DNA from: Archivesica marissinica
Taxonomy: Eukaryota; Mollusca; Bivalvia; Venerida; Vesicomyidae
Direction: 5' to 3'
DNA: 64,000 nt
NCBI GenBank assembly: GCA_014843695.1
Contig: CM026404.1
Span: 84,970,712 to 85,034,711, forward strand
Within the stretch, counting starts at the first letter, position 1, and each line of letters begins with the position of its first letter. Shown here piece after piece: positions 45,397 to 57,084 of this stretch. The position numbers and the translations under genes are program-made. Under the pieces are notes generated by a model that worked only from the letters and a program-made list of their open reading frames with translations, was not told the DNA's origin and searched no databases.

Positions 45397-45795
45397 ATGC
45401 GCAAGTTCAAGAACAGTAGCTGTACATGCTTATTCCACCCACAATAATGAATTTATTTGAATAACAAATACAGTAGGTCAAAGTAATTGATATGTTGTAT
45501 ATGTGCGCAAAAGTTCATTACGAAATCTTAGCACATTATGAAGTGTATTAAGCTAGTTTGCATATTATGAATATTGCATATTTTCACTATTTGCATGTCA
45601 AAAACATTCCAAAATTGAAAGATGGTAAAACCTTTTTTTATCATTTAGAAAAATCCATTGCCCTTAATTTGAAGTTGTATCATGACTGAACACGCTTTCG
45701 TGGTAAAACATGTATGCTTTGTAATGGTTTATAATACGGTTGTATCCCATGTTTTAGTTCATGTAGGAATAATAAACTGATATATTTTTAGTTTG
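45397..45795 (+). other. Putative 3' UTR with poly(A) signal
   Basis: AT-rich sequence after the TAA. A canonical AATAAA at 45771-45776 is followed by a T-rich stretch about 10-15 bases later. No competing open frame. Confidence 0.45.
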
Positions 45796-45987
45796 AAAAA
45801 ATATATATATCCTACAGTAAATCTAAAATAAATTGTGATAGGAAAATGAATCGCCCCATTATTTCTTCTGCAAAATATATGATGCCAAAAACATCCTATC
45901 ATCACGGCAACAGTTCATTTTCATTTGTTCGGTATGAATTAAAAAAATATTAACAAAAAAGGAAGGTTATCCGTAATGTCCATTCTC

Positions 45988-46297
45988 GTAATGTCCTTCC
46001 CCACATAGATGATGTTTCATATACAAGATTTTCAGTCATTTCTAAGGTAATATTTAGGAAAGAGTAGTTTTTTAAGTTAATATGTGACTATGATTAGGAA
46101 ATAAGGCAATTTAAGTTGAAACATTATTGAAATCAATTTTTCGTATATGTGTAGTCATTTGAAGTAAAATATACTTAGTTTAAGCATATTTATTTTCTAT
46201 CATGTACATTATTATTTACAACACTTAGTGGACGGAAAGCAAGTGACAGCTTACGGTTTCTCTCTCCTGAAAATATACTTGAAGGGACGGACATTAC
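45988..46297. repeat. Possible terminal-inverted-repeat element, about 310 bp
   Basis: GTAATGTCCTTCCC at the left end matches the complement of GAAGGGACGGACATTAC at the right end, with one extra base. The interior is AT-rich and non-coding. No clear TSD. Confidence 0.35.
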
Positions 46298-46406
46298 TGT
46301 AATAAAGATAAATTGTAAAACACTAACAGATAAACAGCTTCAGACTGAGAATTAAGTTGCGGATCTTGGGTGATAATTTTAATAGTTCTAACTATTTGTT
46401 TGTTGG

Positions 46407-46632
46407 GGGTTTAAAGTTGCACCGACAGCTAATGTCATTTGACGACTATCCATCTGTTATTGGTGTAAGAAGACACCGGGTGCACCTCCTAGCAGCATTT
46501 CATTCAATCACCAGTAACCATGTCGAACCACTGACTTTCCGCAAGCCAACTCGACAGTTTCATCACATGAAAGAATACTACATATGCAGTGGGATTCACA
46601 CCCACACTTTGTGTGTAAAATATGGCCCCCAT
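46407..46632 (-). mobile_element. Decayed bivalve-type SINE-like repeat, family D
   Basis: The + strand reads GGGTTTAAAGTTGCACCGAC, TTTGACGACTATCC, AAGAAGACACCGGGTGCACC, CCACTGACTTTCCGCAAGCC and GGGATTCACACCCACA. This order matches, from memory, a repeat very common in bivalve genomes whose tRNA-like head is read from the other strand. The open frame across it is an artefact. Confidence 0.55.
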
Positions 46633-47067
46633 CATTCACTAACTAGACACTAAACAGACATTGTGAAAGCTGTGGAACGAATTACTTAAGACAACAACAT
46701 TACGATATTCCCATTGATAAGCCTATTACTAAATGGAAGAAGCAGATTGTTCCCTTTGATAAAGAACGATGCGTTACTCGTATCGCGCTCAGCGGTTCAT
46801 AGACCAACTGTACTTTCTTGGCGTCACATACTGATCATATGCTTAGAGAAAACCAGCCAGGCTTCCAGAAATAGTTCAGGTGCCCATCATCACTGTATGT
46901 TCCAATCTCGGTATCCGCCCGTGCCTGAAATACGTTTTGTATGGGTCCCCGGGATCTTTCTCAACGAATAACAACTGGAGAACAATATAAGATTAGCAAA
47001 ATCTAACTGTAAACCATTATAATTTGAAATAAAAATTCACAAAATGTTGTCATTAAATGTCCAGCTT
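46633..47067. other. Intergenic spacer
   Basis: No recognisable feature; an 85-codon open stretch at 46714-46971 has no supporting context. Confidence 0.4.
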
Positions 47068-47132
47068 GTGTGTTACGTTTATTTATCGTCGCTACCGGTT
47101 GCCCATATGAGCGACGCCTCCTGAAGAGATTA
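47068..47132 (-). mobile_element. tRNA-derived SINE, family C, 3' fragment
   Basis: It contains TTACGTTTATTTATCGTCGC and GGTTGCCCATATGAGCGACG, the reverse complement of the family C 3' end, cut off at CTGAAGAGATTA. Confidence 0.85.
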
Positions 47133-47133
47133 T

Positions 47134-47188
47134 TGTCATATATAAATAGAAATGTATTATATAAATACATTTATTTATATATATGACA
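47134..47188. repeat. AT-rich hairpin at the end of a SINE fragment
   Basis: The arms TGTCATATATAAATAGAAAT and ATTTATTTATATATATGACA pair with few mismatches around a short loop. It starts directly where the SINE fragment stops. Confidence 0.6.
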
Positions 47189-48299
47189 CATTGTTAACCA
47201 TATAAGATTATGATTATTATGTATAATGGTCTGCTATTATTTTCGCGCCTAAATTATCAGTTCTCTGTTTGCGCGGGAGCAATATATAGTTTGACACCAC
47301 CGAGTGCAGGTGGTCAGTTATATAAGTATATAAGATAATCGCCGCTTTCTTAATGACAGATAAACATGTAATAATATTATATAACATCACAGATGTTTGG
47401 CGCCGTTATGTCTGTTATAGTAGTTAATTTTGCTATTTAAGAAATGAAAAATGATGAAGAAATTAGTGCAGTTTTATCCAGCCATGGAGGCGTTACGGAA
47501 ATATGTAACTCACTATTAGAATATAAACTGTTTCTATGATAGTTAGAAAAATTAATATTTAAATAAGTATTAACTCTTAAATATTAAAGTCGTATTAAAT
47601 ACGTGAACGGAAGATAATTAGGCCTTTTAAGAAACGATTGTTTTGGCTAATATATCTATTGGAATAGTTTGATAAAGGAAGGGAATTAGTATAGTCATAT
47701 AACTATTATGAACACATGGAAATAGTGAGGCGAATAATAAGATACGAGATATCACGAATATATGATACACGTTATAGATTTGAAATAAATGTGATTGTTG
47801 TAAATGATATTATACCAAGGAAAATGATAGACTGTGTTGAGTTATAATATATGAAGGACGGTAGAGAACCCTAGACAACTCCAGCGAGTCTACGATAGGA
47901 TATACCCTGGTTAGAGCATTATTGAAGGATCGTAGAGAAATCCCCTAGACAACTCCAGCGAGTCTACGATAGGTAGGTTAGAGCAAATATATCGGAAAAT
48001 AGACATAAGAAGAAAGAGAGGCTCGTGACAACGTACAGTGTCTTCCGACTGGCAGACCTATATAAACTGAAAACACAAGCTGAAAATGTATACTTTTCTG
48101 TTCGTTGATATAGGTTATATATTGCAGGGTGTTTTGGGTTTCATGTGGCACATACAGATATATGTTGCATGTAATTATTTCGAATAAAATTAAAGCGACA
48201 CTACATCGTTGAAAAAATGAATATTTTACAGAATGTACTTTCCTATTTTAGTGTTTTCCCCTAAGAAGATTGGCCACAGAAACTAATATATATACGACG
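47189..48299. other. Intergenic spacer with a 70-bp duplication
   Basis: AT-rich. TATA-like TATATAAG motifs lie near 47322-47335. A 70-bp direct repeat with CTAGACAACTCCAGCGAGTC and TACGATAGG starts at 47853 and 47923. It may be a retroelement remnant, but no terminal repeats could be defined. Confidence 0.4.
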
Positions 48300-48545
48300 T
48301 CTGTTGACATTACAAATGCATGTAAATATGGTCAACAGCCATGCGTAATACAGGGCGTGTAACAACTTTATGATATAGATTTACCATTATATCTCACAAT
48401 GCATATTTATTATCATTTACATTTTCTTTAAACAACAATATCACACATTTAGTATAGACTCAAATAATAAATCAACGTCAATTCAGGAGTACTGCTGCAT
48501 GTCCGTTATATGAAATCCTACTTTCACGTTTGAGTGTGTGTAAAC
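48300..48545 (+). repeat. Unclassified dispersed repeat X, copy 2
   Basis: Shares CATGCGTAATACA, TTTACC..TATATCTCAC, TGCATATTTAT, AATTCAGGAG and TTATATGAAATCCTACTTT with 57085-57345 in the same order. Confidence 0.7.
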
Positions 48546-48639
48546 CGCGTAAACACTATTTATTGATTGAAAGTTAATGTTCGAATTATTTCGGAAGAAT
48601 TTGTAGTTGTATTGTTATTTATGTGTAAAAATACAGTTT

Positions 48640-48700
48640 GTGTGCATTGTAATATCGCTTTAACCGGTGTGTGTGCATTGTAATATCGCTTTAACCGGTG

Positions 48701-48732
<32 letters not shown>

Positions 48733-48750
48733 TGCGTGCGCGCGTGTGTT
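48640..48750 (+). repeat. GT/GTGC microsatellite with a duplicated 34-bp lead-in
   Basis: TGCATTGTAATATCGCTTTA appears twice before a run of GT and GTGC repeats that abuts a reverse family C SINE. Confidence 0.85.
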
Positions 48751-48940
48751 GTGTGTGACGTTTATTTATCGTCGCTAACGGTTGCCCATATGAGCGACGC
48801 CTCCTGAATAGATTAGTCATTTTAGATTTTGGAGGATAGTGCATGATACAGACAGAGACCCATTCCAGAGTCTCATCTGGTTCTTTTACGTGCACGGTGT
48901 AAAGCATCGACACGAGACCTCGGTTTAACGTCCCATCTGA
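48751..48940 (-). mobile_element. tRNA-derived SINE, family C, 5' truncated, reverse orientation
   Basis: The reverse complement of the family C body and tail, from TGACGTTTATTTATCGTCGC to GGTTTAACGTCCCATCTGA. The tRNA head is missing. Confidence 0.85.
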
Positions 48941-48977
48941 CGATTTGTAAATTTAGAAAAAATATTATATGTCATAC

Positions 48978-49051
48978 CGCTTTCATCCGCGCCAACGAGA
49001 GTGATTTATATAGGTTGTTAAAACTTGCTTCGCAATCGTTGTAAAATAAAT
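48978..49051 (+). mobile_element. tRNA-derived SINE, family B, 3' fragment
   Basis: It contains CGCTTTCATCCGCGCCAACG, GAGAGTGATTTATATAGG and CAATCGTTGTAAAATAAA, the last 70 bases of family B. Confidence 0.85.
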
Positions 49052-49149
49052 GTTATAGCACATGAAAACAGCATTTCTTTTGCTAAAGGCATGTTTACAC
49101 ATATATTGCACATGTTATATGTATAATTTGAATACATAATGTTTACACC

Positions 49150-52100
49150 AAGGGAGGAAATTTGACTTATGTGCAGTATGTGGGTAATGGTTATGGGTTC
49201 ATGCCCAAGTATTGATTGTTGTGTCCCATGCTTTGCTTAGAGGCTCAGTGGTTCAATACTGTCGGAATTTCATTTCAGGTTAGTTATATTGTACTGTGAC
49301 ATTGGGAAGCGCATTGATCGGATAGCCAACTATGTATCACCATAGTGTACGTGGGGATCGGCTCACAGAGATTAACAATCTAGAAGTGTGTACAAAATTC
49401 ATTCCCAAAGTAGAACGTTGGGCTGGTATATAGTGTGTAGCGGTTGTGGGTCCACCTCCTGTGCATAGATGTGGTTATTGTTGGGCTGGTATATATTACG
49501 TGTGTAGCGGTTGTGGGTCCACCTCCTGTGCATAGATGTGGTTATTGTTGGGCTGGTATATATTACGTGTGTAGCGGTTGTGGGTCCACCTCCTGTGCAT
49601 AGATGTGGTTATTGTTGGGCTGGTATATATTACGTGTGTAGCGGTTGTGGGTCCACCTCCTGTGCATAGATGTGGTTATTGTTGGGCTGGTATATATTAC
49701 GTGTGTAGCGGTTGTGGGTCCACCTCCTGTGCATAGATGTGGTTATTGTTGGGCTGGTATATATTACGTGTGTAGCGGTTGTGGGTCCACCTCCTGTGCA
49801 TAGATGTGGTTATTGTTGGGCTGGTATATATTACGTGTGTAGCGGTTGTGGGTCCACCTCCTGTGCATAGATGTGGTTATTGTTGGGCTGGTATATATTA
49901 CGTGTGTAGCGGTTGTGGGTCCACCTCCTGTGCATAGATGTGGTTATTGTTGGGCTGGTATATATTACGTGTGTAGCGGTTGTGGGTCCACCTCCTGTGC
50001 ATAGATGTGGTTATTGTTGGGCTGGTATATATTACGTGTGTAGCGGTTGTGGGTCCACCTCCTGTGCATAGATGTGGTTATTGTTGGGCTGGTATATATT
50101 ACGTGTGTAGCGGTTGTGGGTCCACCTCCTGTGCATAGATGTGGTTATTGTTGGGCTGGTATATATTACGTGTGTAGCGGTTGTGGGTCCACCTCCTGTG
50201 CATAGATGTGGTTATTGTTGGGCTGGTATGTATTACGTGTGTAGCGGTTGTGGGTCCACCTCCTGTGCATAGATGTGGTTATTGTTGGGCTGGTATATAT
50301 TACGTGTGTAGCGGTTGTGGGTCCACCTCCTGTGCATAGATGTGGTTATTGTTGGGCTGGTATATATTACGTGTGTAGCGGTTGTGGGTCCACCTCCTGT
50401 GCATAGATGTGGTTATTGTTGGCTGGTATATATTACGTGTGTAGCGGTTGTGGGTCCACCTCCTGTGCATATGTGGTTATTGTTGGGCTGGTATATATTA
50501 CGTGTGTAGCGGTTGTGGGTCCACCTCCTGTGCATAGATGTGGTTATTGTTGGGCTGGTATATATTACGTGTGTAGCGGTTGTGGGTCCACCTCCTGTGC
50601 ATAGATGTGGTTATTGTTGGGCTGGTATATATTACGTGTGTAGCGGTTGTGGGTCCACCTCCTGTGCATAGATGTGGTTATTGTTGGGCTGGTATATATT
50701 ACGTGTGTAGCGGTTGTGGGTCCACCTCCTGTGCATATATTTGGTTATTACCACATATGTCGATCAATAATATTGTCATTTTTCTGAAATTGCATAGTAA
50801 TATGAAACAACCCCTTAAATTGGGTATCCAACTCTAATGTACAAAGTTGGGCTTATGGTCTACTGGATACGGGCTCACACTCATGCATAGTCAGTGGTGT
50901 CACATTCCCTATTTAATGTCACTGGGCCGTTCATCAATGTGGAATTACGACTATTATTTCTGAAATTACATAGTGATATGGAAGAGCCAATACATTGGGT
51001 AGCCAAATCCAAGGTATAAAATTGGGCGTATGTGTAATGTGTGTCTGTTGGATTCGGGCTTATATCCATGCATAGTCAATGGTGTCACATTCCCTAATTA
51101 AGGCCCCAGGGGCCGTTCATCAAGGTCGAATGTCCACTTTTATTTCTGAAATTACATAGTGATATGGAAGAACCCATAAATTGGGTATCCATCCCCAAGA
51201 TAGGAGGTGTTGCGTATATGTAGTATGTGCCTATTTGACCCGGGCTCATACCCATGTATAGTCAGTTTTGTCACATTCCATAAATAAGGCCCAGTGGGCT
51301 GGTGAATAATTGTCGGCTGTTTGTTTCATATATATATATTTACTGCAAATAGTGGCATTAGAGAAGCCCATATTATGGGTATCCATCCCCAAGGTAGAAA
51401 CTTTTCCGTGTATGGTTTATGTTTGTATTGGTTGTGGGTCCATGTATATGCATCGACACTGGTGTCACATTCCCTATTTAGGGGCACAGGGGCGTTCACC
51501 AAGGTCGAATTTCGACGTTTATTTGTAAAATTACATAGTGATATGGACGAGCCCATAAAATGGGTATCCATCCCCAAGGTAGAAACTGATCCGTGTATGG
51601 GTTATGTTTACATTGGTTGTGAGACCCTGTCTATGGGTAGTCACTGGTGTCACATTCCCTATTTAGGGGCCCAGGGACCGTTCATCAAGTTCAAATTTCA
51701 ACTTTTATTTTTGAAATTACATAGTAATATGGAAGAGCCCATATTTTGGTTATCCATCCCCAAGGTAGAAACTTATTGGTGTATGTATTATGTGTGTATT
51801 GATTGTGGGTTCCTAACTATGGGTAGTCACCGGTGTCACATTCCCTATTTAGAGGCTCAGTGGCCGTTCATCAAGTTCAAATTTCGACTTTTATTTCTGA
51901 AATTACATAGTAATATGGAAGCACCCATATTTTGGGTATCCATCCGGAAGGTAGAAAGTTGGGTGTATATGTATTGTGTGCCTATTGGACCCCTGCTCGT
52001 ATTCATGCATAGTCAGTGGTGTCACATTCCTTATTTACGGCCCAGTGGGCCGGTGGATAAATGTCAGCTATTTGTTTCATATATATTTTAATGCAAATAG

Positions 52101-55100
52101 TGGTATTAGAGAAGCCCATATTTTGGGTATCCATCCCCAAGGTAGAAACTTATTGGTGTATGGTTTATGTTTGTATTGGTTGTGGGTCCCTGCCTATGGG
52201 TAGTCACTGGTGTCACATTCTTTATTTAAAGCCCAGTGGGCTGGTGAATAAATGTCGGATGATTGTTTCATATATATTTTTACTGCAAATAGTGGTCTTA
52301 GAGAAGCCCATATTTTGGGTATCCATCCCCAAGGTAGAAACTTATTGGTGTATGGGTTATGTTTGTATTGGTTGTAGTTCCCTGACTATGTTTAGTTACT
52401 GGTGTCGCATTCCCTATTTAGGGACCCAGGGGCCGTTCATCAAGTTCAAATGTTTACTTTTATTTCTGAAATTACATAGTAATATGGAAGAGCCCATATT
52501 TTGGGTATCCATCCCCAAGGTAGAAACTTATTGGTGTATGGGTTATGTTTGTATTAGTTGTAGGTCCCTGCCTATTGGTAATCACTGGTGTCACATTCCC
52601 AATTTAGGGGCCGTTCATCAAGTTCAAATTTCGACTTTTATTTCTGAAATTACATAGTAATATGGAAGAGCCCATATTTTGGGTATCCATCCCCAAGGTA
52701 GAAACTTATTGGTGTATGGGTTATGTTTGTATTAGTTGTAGGTCCCTGCCTATTGGTAATCACTGGTGTCACATTCCCAATTTAGGGGCCGTTCATCAAG
52801 TTCAAATTTCGACTTTTATTTCTGAAATTACATAGTAATATGGAAGAGCCCATATTTTGGGTATCCATCCCCAAGGTAGAAACTTATTGGTGTATGGGTT
52901 ATGTTTGTATTGGTAGTAGGTCCCTGCCTATGGGTAGTCACCGGTGTCACATTCCCTATTTAGGGACCCAGGGGCCGTTCATCAAGTTCAAATTTCGACT
53001 TTTATTTCTGAAATTATATATTAATATGGAAGAGCCCTTATTTTGGGTATCCATCCCTAAGGTAGAAACTTATTGTTGTATGTATTATGTGTGTATTGGT
53101 TGTGGGTCCCTGCCTATGGGTAGTCACTGGTGTCACATTCCTTATTTAAGGCCCAGTGGGCTGGTGAATAAATGTTGGATGATTGTTTCATATATATTTT
53201 TACTGCAAATAGTGGTCTTAGAGAAGCCCATATTTTGGGTATCCATCCCCAAGGTAGAAACTTATTGGTGTATGGTTTATGTTCGTATTAATTATGGGTC
53301 CCTGTCTATGGGTAGGCACTGGTGTCACATTCCTTATTTAAGGCCCAGTGGGCTGGTGAATACATGTCGGATGATTGTTTCATATATATTTTTACTGCAA
53401 ATAGTGGTCTTAGAGAAGCCCATATTTTGGGTATCCATCCCCAAGGTAGAAACTTATTCGTGTATGGATTATGTTTGTATTGGTAGTAGGTCCCTGGATA
53501 TGGGTAGTCACTGGTGTCACATTCCCTATTTAGGGACCCAGGGGCCGTTCATCAAGTTCAAATTTCGACTTTTATTTCTGAAATTATATAGTAATATGGA
53601 AGAGCCCTTATTTTGGGTATCCATCCCCAAGGTAGAAACTTATTGTTGTATGTATTATGTGTGTATTGCGTGTGGGTCCCTGACTATGGGTAGTCACTGG
53701 TGTCACATTCCTTATTTAAGGCCCAGTGGGCTGGTGAATAAATGTCGGATAATTGTTTCCTATATATTTTTACTGCAAATAGTGGTCTTAGAGAAGCCCA
53801 TATTTTGGGTATCCATCCCCAAGGTAGAAACTTATTGGTGTATGGGTTATGTGTGTATTGGTTGTGGGTCCCTGCCTATGGGTAGTCACTGGTGTCACAT
53901 TCCTTATTTAAGGCCCATTGGGCTGGTGAATAAATGTCGGATGATTGTTTCATATATATTTTTACTGCAAATAGTGGTCTTAGAGAAGCCCATATTTTGG
54001 GTATCCATCCCCAAGGTAGAAACTTATTGGTGTATGGGTTATGTTTGTATTGGTTGTAGGTCCCTGTCTATGGGTAGTCACTGGTGTCACATTCCCTATT
54101 TAGGGACCCAGGGGCCGTTCATCAAGTTCAAATTTCGACTTTTATTTCTGAAATTACATAGTAATATGGAAGAGCCCTTATTTTGGGTATCCATCCCCAA
54201 GCTAGAAACTTATTGGTGTAAGGGTTATGTTTGTATTAGTTGTAGGTCCCTGCCTATGGGTAATCACTGGTGTCACATTCCCTATTTAGGGGCCGTTCAT
54301 CAAGTTCAAATTTCGACTTTTATTTCTGAAATTACATAGTAATATGGAAGAGCCCATATTGTGGGTATCCATCCCCAAGGTAGAAACTTATTGGTGTATG
54401 GTTTATGTTTGTATTGGTTGTGGGTCCCTGCCTATGGGTAGTCACTGGTGTCACATTCCTTATTTAAGGCCCAGTGGGCTGGTGAATAAATGTCGGATGA
54501 CTGTTTCATATATATTTTTACTGCAAATAGTGGTCTTAGAGAAGCCCATATTTTGGGTATCCATCCCCAAGGTAGAAACTTATTGGTGTATGGTTTATGT
54601 TTGTATTGCTTGTGGGTCCCTGCCTATTGGTAGTCACTTGTGTCACATTCCTTATTTAAGGCCCAGTGGGCTGGTGAATAAATGTCGGATGATTGTTTCA
54701 TATATATTTTTACTGCAAATAGTGGTCTTAGAGAAGCCCATATTTTGGGTATCCATCCCCAAGGTAGAAACTTATTGGTGTATGGGTTATGTTTGGATTG
54801 GTTGTAGTTCCCTGACTATGTGTAGTTACTGTTGTCACATTCCCTATTTAGGGACCCAGGGGCCGTTCATCAATTTCAAATTTCGACTTTTATTTCTGAA
54901 ATTTCATAGTAATACGGAAGAGCCCTTATTTTGGGTATCCATCCCCAAGATAGAAACTTATTGGTGTATGGGTTATGTGTGTATTGTTTGTAGGTCCCTG
55001 CCTATGGGTAGTTACTGGTGTCACATTCCCTATTTAGGGACCCAGGGGCCGTTCATCAAGTTCAAATTTCGACTTTTATTTCTGAAATTACATAGTAATA

Positions 55101-55570
55101 TGGAATAGCCCTTATTTTGGGTATCCATCCCCAAGGTAGAAACTTATTGTTGTATGTATTATGTGTGTATTGGGTGTGGGTCCCTGACTATGGGTAGTGT
55201 CTGGTGTCACATTCCTTATGTAAGGCCCAGTGCGCTGGTGAATAAATGTCGGATAATTGTTTCCTATATATTTTTACGGCAAATAGTGATCTTAGAGAAG
55301 CCCATATTTTGGGTATCCATCCCCAAGGTAGAAACTTATTGGTGTATGGGTTATGTGTGTATTGGTTGTAGGTCCCTGCCTATCGATAGTCATTGGTGTC
55401 ACATTCCCTATTTAGGGACCCAGGGGCCGTTCATCAAGTTCAAATTTCGACTTTTATTTCTGAATTTACATAGTAATATGGAAGAGCCCTTATTTTGGGT
55501 ATCCATCCCCAAGGTAGAAAATTATTGTTGTATGTATTATGTGTGTATTGCGTGTGGGTCCCTGACTATA
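49150..55570 (+). repeat. Satellite block, monomers about 186 and 192 bp (right copy)
   Basis: Same family and orientation as 1-1640. Edge copies at 49150-49420 and 50745-51300 are diverged; the centre (about 52000-55560) is homogeneous, with the two monomer types interspersed. Unbroken frames of up to about 500 codons occur because both monomer lengths are multiples of three and the unit lacks stops in one frame. A 67-bp array is nested at 49423-50738. The block stops at about 55570 against a retrotransposon remnant. Confidence 0.92.
49423..50738 (+). repeat. Minisatellite, 67-bp unit, about 20 copies, nested in satellite
   Basis: The unit contains TGTGTAGCGGTTGTGGGTCC, ACCTCCTGTGCATAGATGTG and GTTATTGTTGGGCTGGTATA. 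Much of it aligns with a piece of the 186-bp monomer (GTTGGGTGTATATGTATT, then GGTTGTGGGTCCCTGCCTAT). Copies are almost identical, with losses near 50420 and 50470. Confidence 0.93.
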
Positions 55571-56903
55571 GTTGTTGTTTCCATTTACAAGCGATGTTCT
55601 TCGTGGTACAAATACACATCTATTAAAGTCACCACAAACCTGGGTGAAGTTATTTATTGTACCTAATAGTCTTTTTATACCAGATCGGGATAGGTGGATG
55701 TTATCCTTAAAGTTAAAGAAATAATTGATGGGATTGCCATCCTTATCACGGAAAGCTTGGCACATGTCTATGCAATTTATACAAGCTTCTGCAGCAAGTT
55801 CTTCAATGCAGTCATTGAACTGAAACACATCTACATCTCCGCGAGGACAAAGAGTACATACTACAATGGCCATTTTTTGGATTGCTGATTTTTAAGCTTT
55901 CTAACAGGGTCATATATTTCTCCTTGAACATTTGACCAGACATACCCCTGGCTACATCATTACCCCCTATGTAGATGATAACCGTGCTAAAACTAGACAA
56001 ATCATACAGTAAAATATCATCTGCTATGTCATCAATGCCAGCGCCACTTATTGAATGTTTATGCGTTCCTTGTGTACTTCCTTGTGGGTTAATACCATGA
56101 AGTATAGAAGATCCAATAATAAGTGTTTTTGATCTCATAGCATTACGAGTACTATTTCTTGGTTTGATTTCTTCCCTATTGTGTGTCAGAGGAGTTTGAT
56201 TATTTATATGCTTAATGTGAACATTTTGCCTGTTCCCTTGAATTGACTCAATCTTGTAAATCGGAGTGTCTTTGCATATTTCACTCTGTTTCTGTGCTGG
56301 TCAGGATTGAGAAGCATGCTTAGTGTGCTCACTATTTTGGACAGGACTATCAAGACTAGCATTTTGCAACACTCCATGACATTCTCTTCCTTTTAATAGT
56401 TCTTTTTGCAAAGACAAAAAATTATTCTGCATTTCCAGCAAATTCTTGTTGATTTTTGTGATATTTTCAGCATTTACTTGAGATTGATTTACATGTCCTT
56501 TTCCGACTACGCGTGGCTTTGTATCAGTAGATCGTTTCGGCTGGACTGGTGATGCCTGTTTGTAACAGCTGTTAATGCTATCATGCTTATTTTCCTGGTT
56601 TAAGCACTGGAACAGAACTTTTTTAGCACTATTAACTAAACTATGAGATCTCCAGATCATGTGTCCAACTCCAGTAGCTGTTACAGTTGACGCATGTATG
56701 TCAACTGAAATGTTAGTTTTCATACTATTAATGTGTGTAGTACACTTCAGATTTTCATCATTCCCGAGAGCAAAGTCAGATCTTATTTTATTCACAAATA
56801 TGTTAAATATGTCTCTTTTGCAGAACACAACAATAGTCGCTGAATCACATTTTACAGTTTTATACAAAATGCCTTCAAATTGGTCAGTACACTTCGAATC
56901 CAA
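55571..56903 (-). pseudogene. CR1-like retrotransposon ORF1 remnant with SGNH/GDSL-esterase domain
   Basis: On the minus strand the reading begins at 56903 (MDSKCTDQFEGILYKTV). It continues through a Lys/Asn-rich middle with a coiled-coil-like INKNLLEMQNNFLSLQKELL, meets one TGA at 56301-56303, and resumes in the same frame to about 55870. A run of six A then shifts the frame by one. The C-terminal half shows SGNH-hydrolase motifs: IIGSSILHG (catalytic Ser block), VIIYIGGNDVARG (GGND block) and, after the frameshift, FKDNIHLSRSGIKRLLG (Asp-x-x-His block). Esterase-bearing ORF1 proteins of this kind are known from CR1-clade non-LTR retrotransposons. No ORF2 (endonuclease and reverse transcriptase) follows: the element stops where satellite starts at about 55570. 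It is therefore a dead fragment; a domesticated esterase gene is less likely given the two lesions. Confidence 0.75.
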
Positions 56904-57084
56904 TTCAAATGTGGATATATATACACCATATAAAATCGTCCCGAGAGTCGGGTCGGCATTACTGCACTTTACGTTTTACTATATCGGTGAAAATGCAAAT
57001 GTCTGCAGAATGCAATTTGCTATTATATGGTATAATTGATTTCCAAATATTTGCTTCAAAAACTGTATTTCAACAAATAAACAA

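Larger units (their letters stand above)
4482..45795 (+). other. Gene span: tandem-macrodomain protein, 8 exons recognised, 5' end not seen
   Basis: This groups the exons listed separately. Exons at 4482-4643, 6265-6597, 14067-14137, 18449-18736, 26603-26824 and 33564-33591 each have AG/GT boundaries and join in phases 1, 1, 0, 0, 0. Together they read as the back part of one macrodomain and all of a second. Macrodomains bind ADP-ribose or its derivatives; tandem copies are typical of PARP14/PARP9-like proteins, but no PARP catalytic domain, RRM or ubiquitin-related domain is visible, so the precise family is open. The exons at 42748-42783 and 45225-45396 join each other in phase 2 and end in a stop. 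They do not join in phase to 33564-33591, so at least one exon is unrecognised or lies in the N gap. About 1.3 kb of exon is spread over about 41 kb, and every intron is filled with tandem arrays and SINEs. The gene assignment is inference from translated similarity and phase consistency. Confidence 0.7.

Noticed and set aside
46357..46653. 98-codon open frame
   Set aside because: It coincides with a decayed SINE-like repeat of bivalve type.
47189..48299. Solo LTR suggested by TATATAAG motifs
   Set aside because: No matching terminal TG...CA boundaries or target duplication could be defined.
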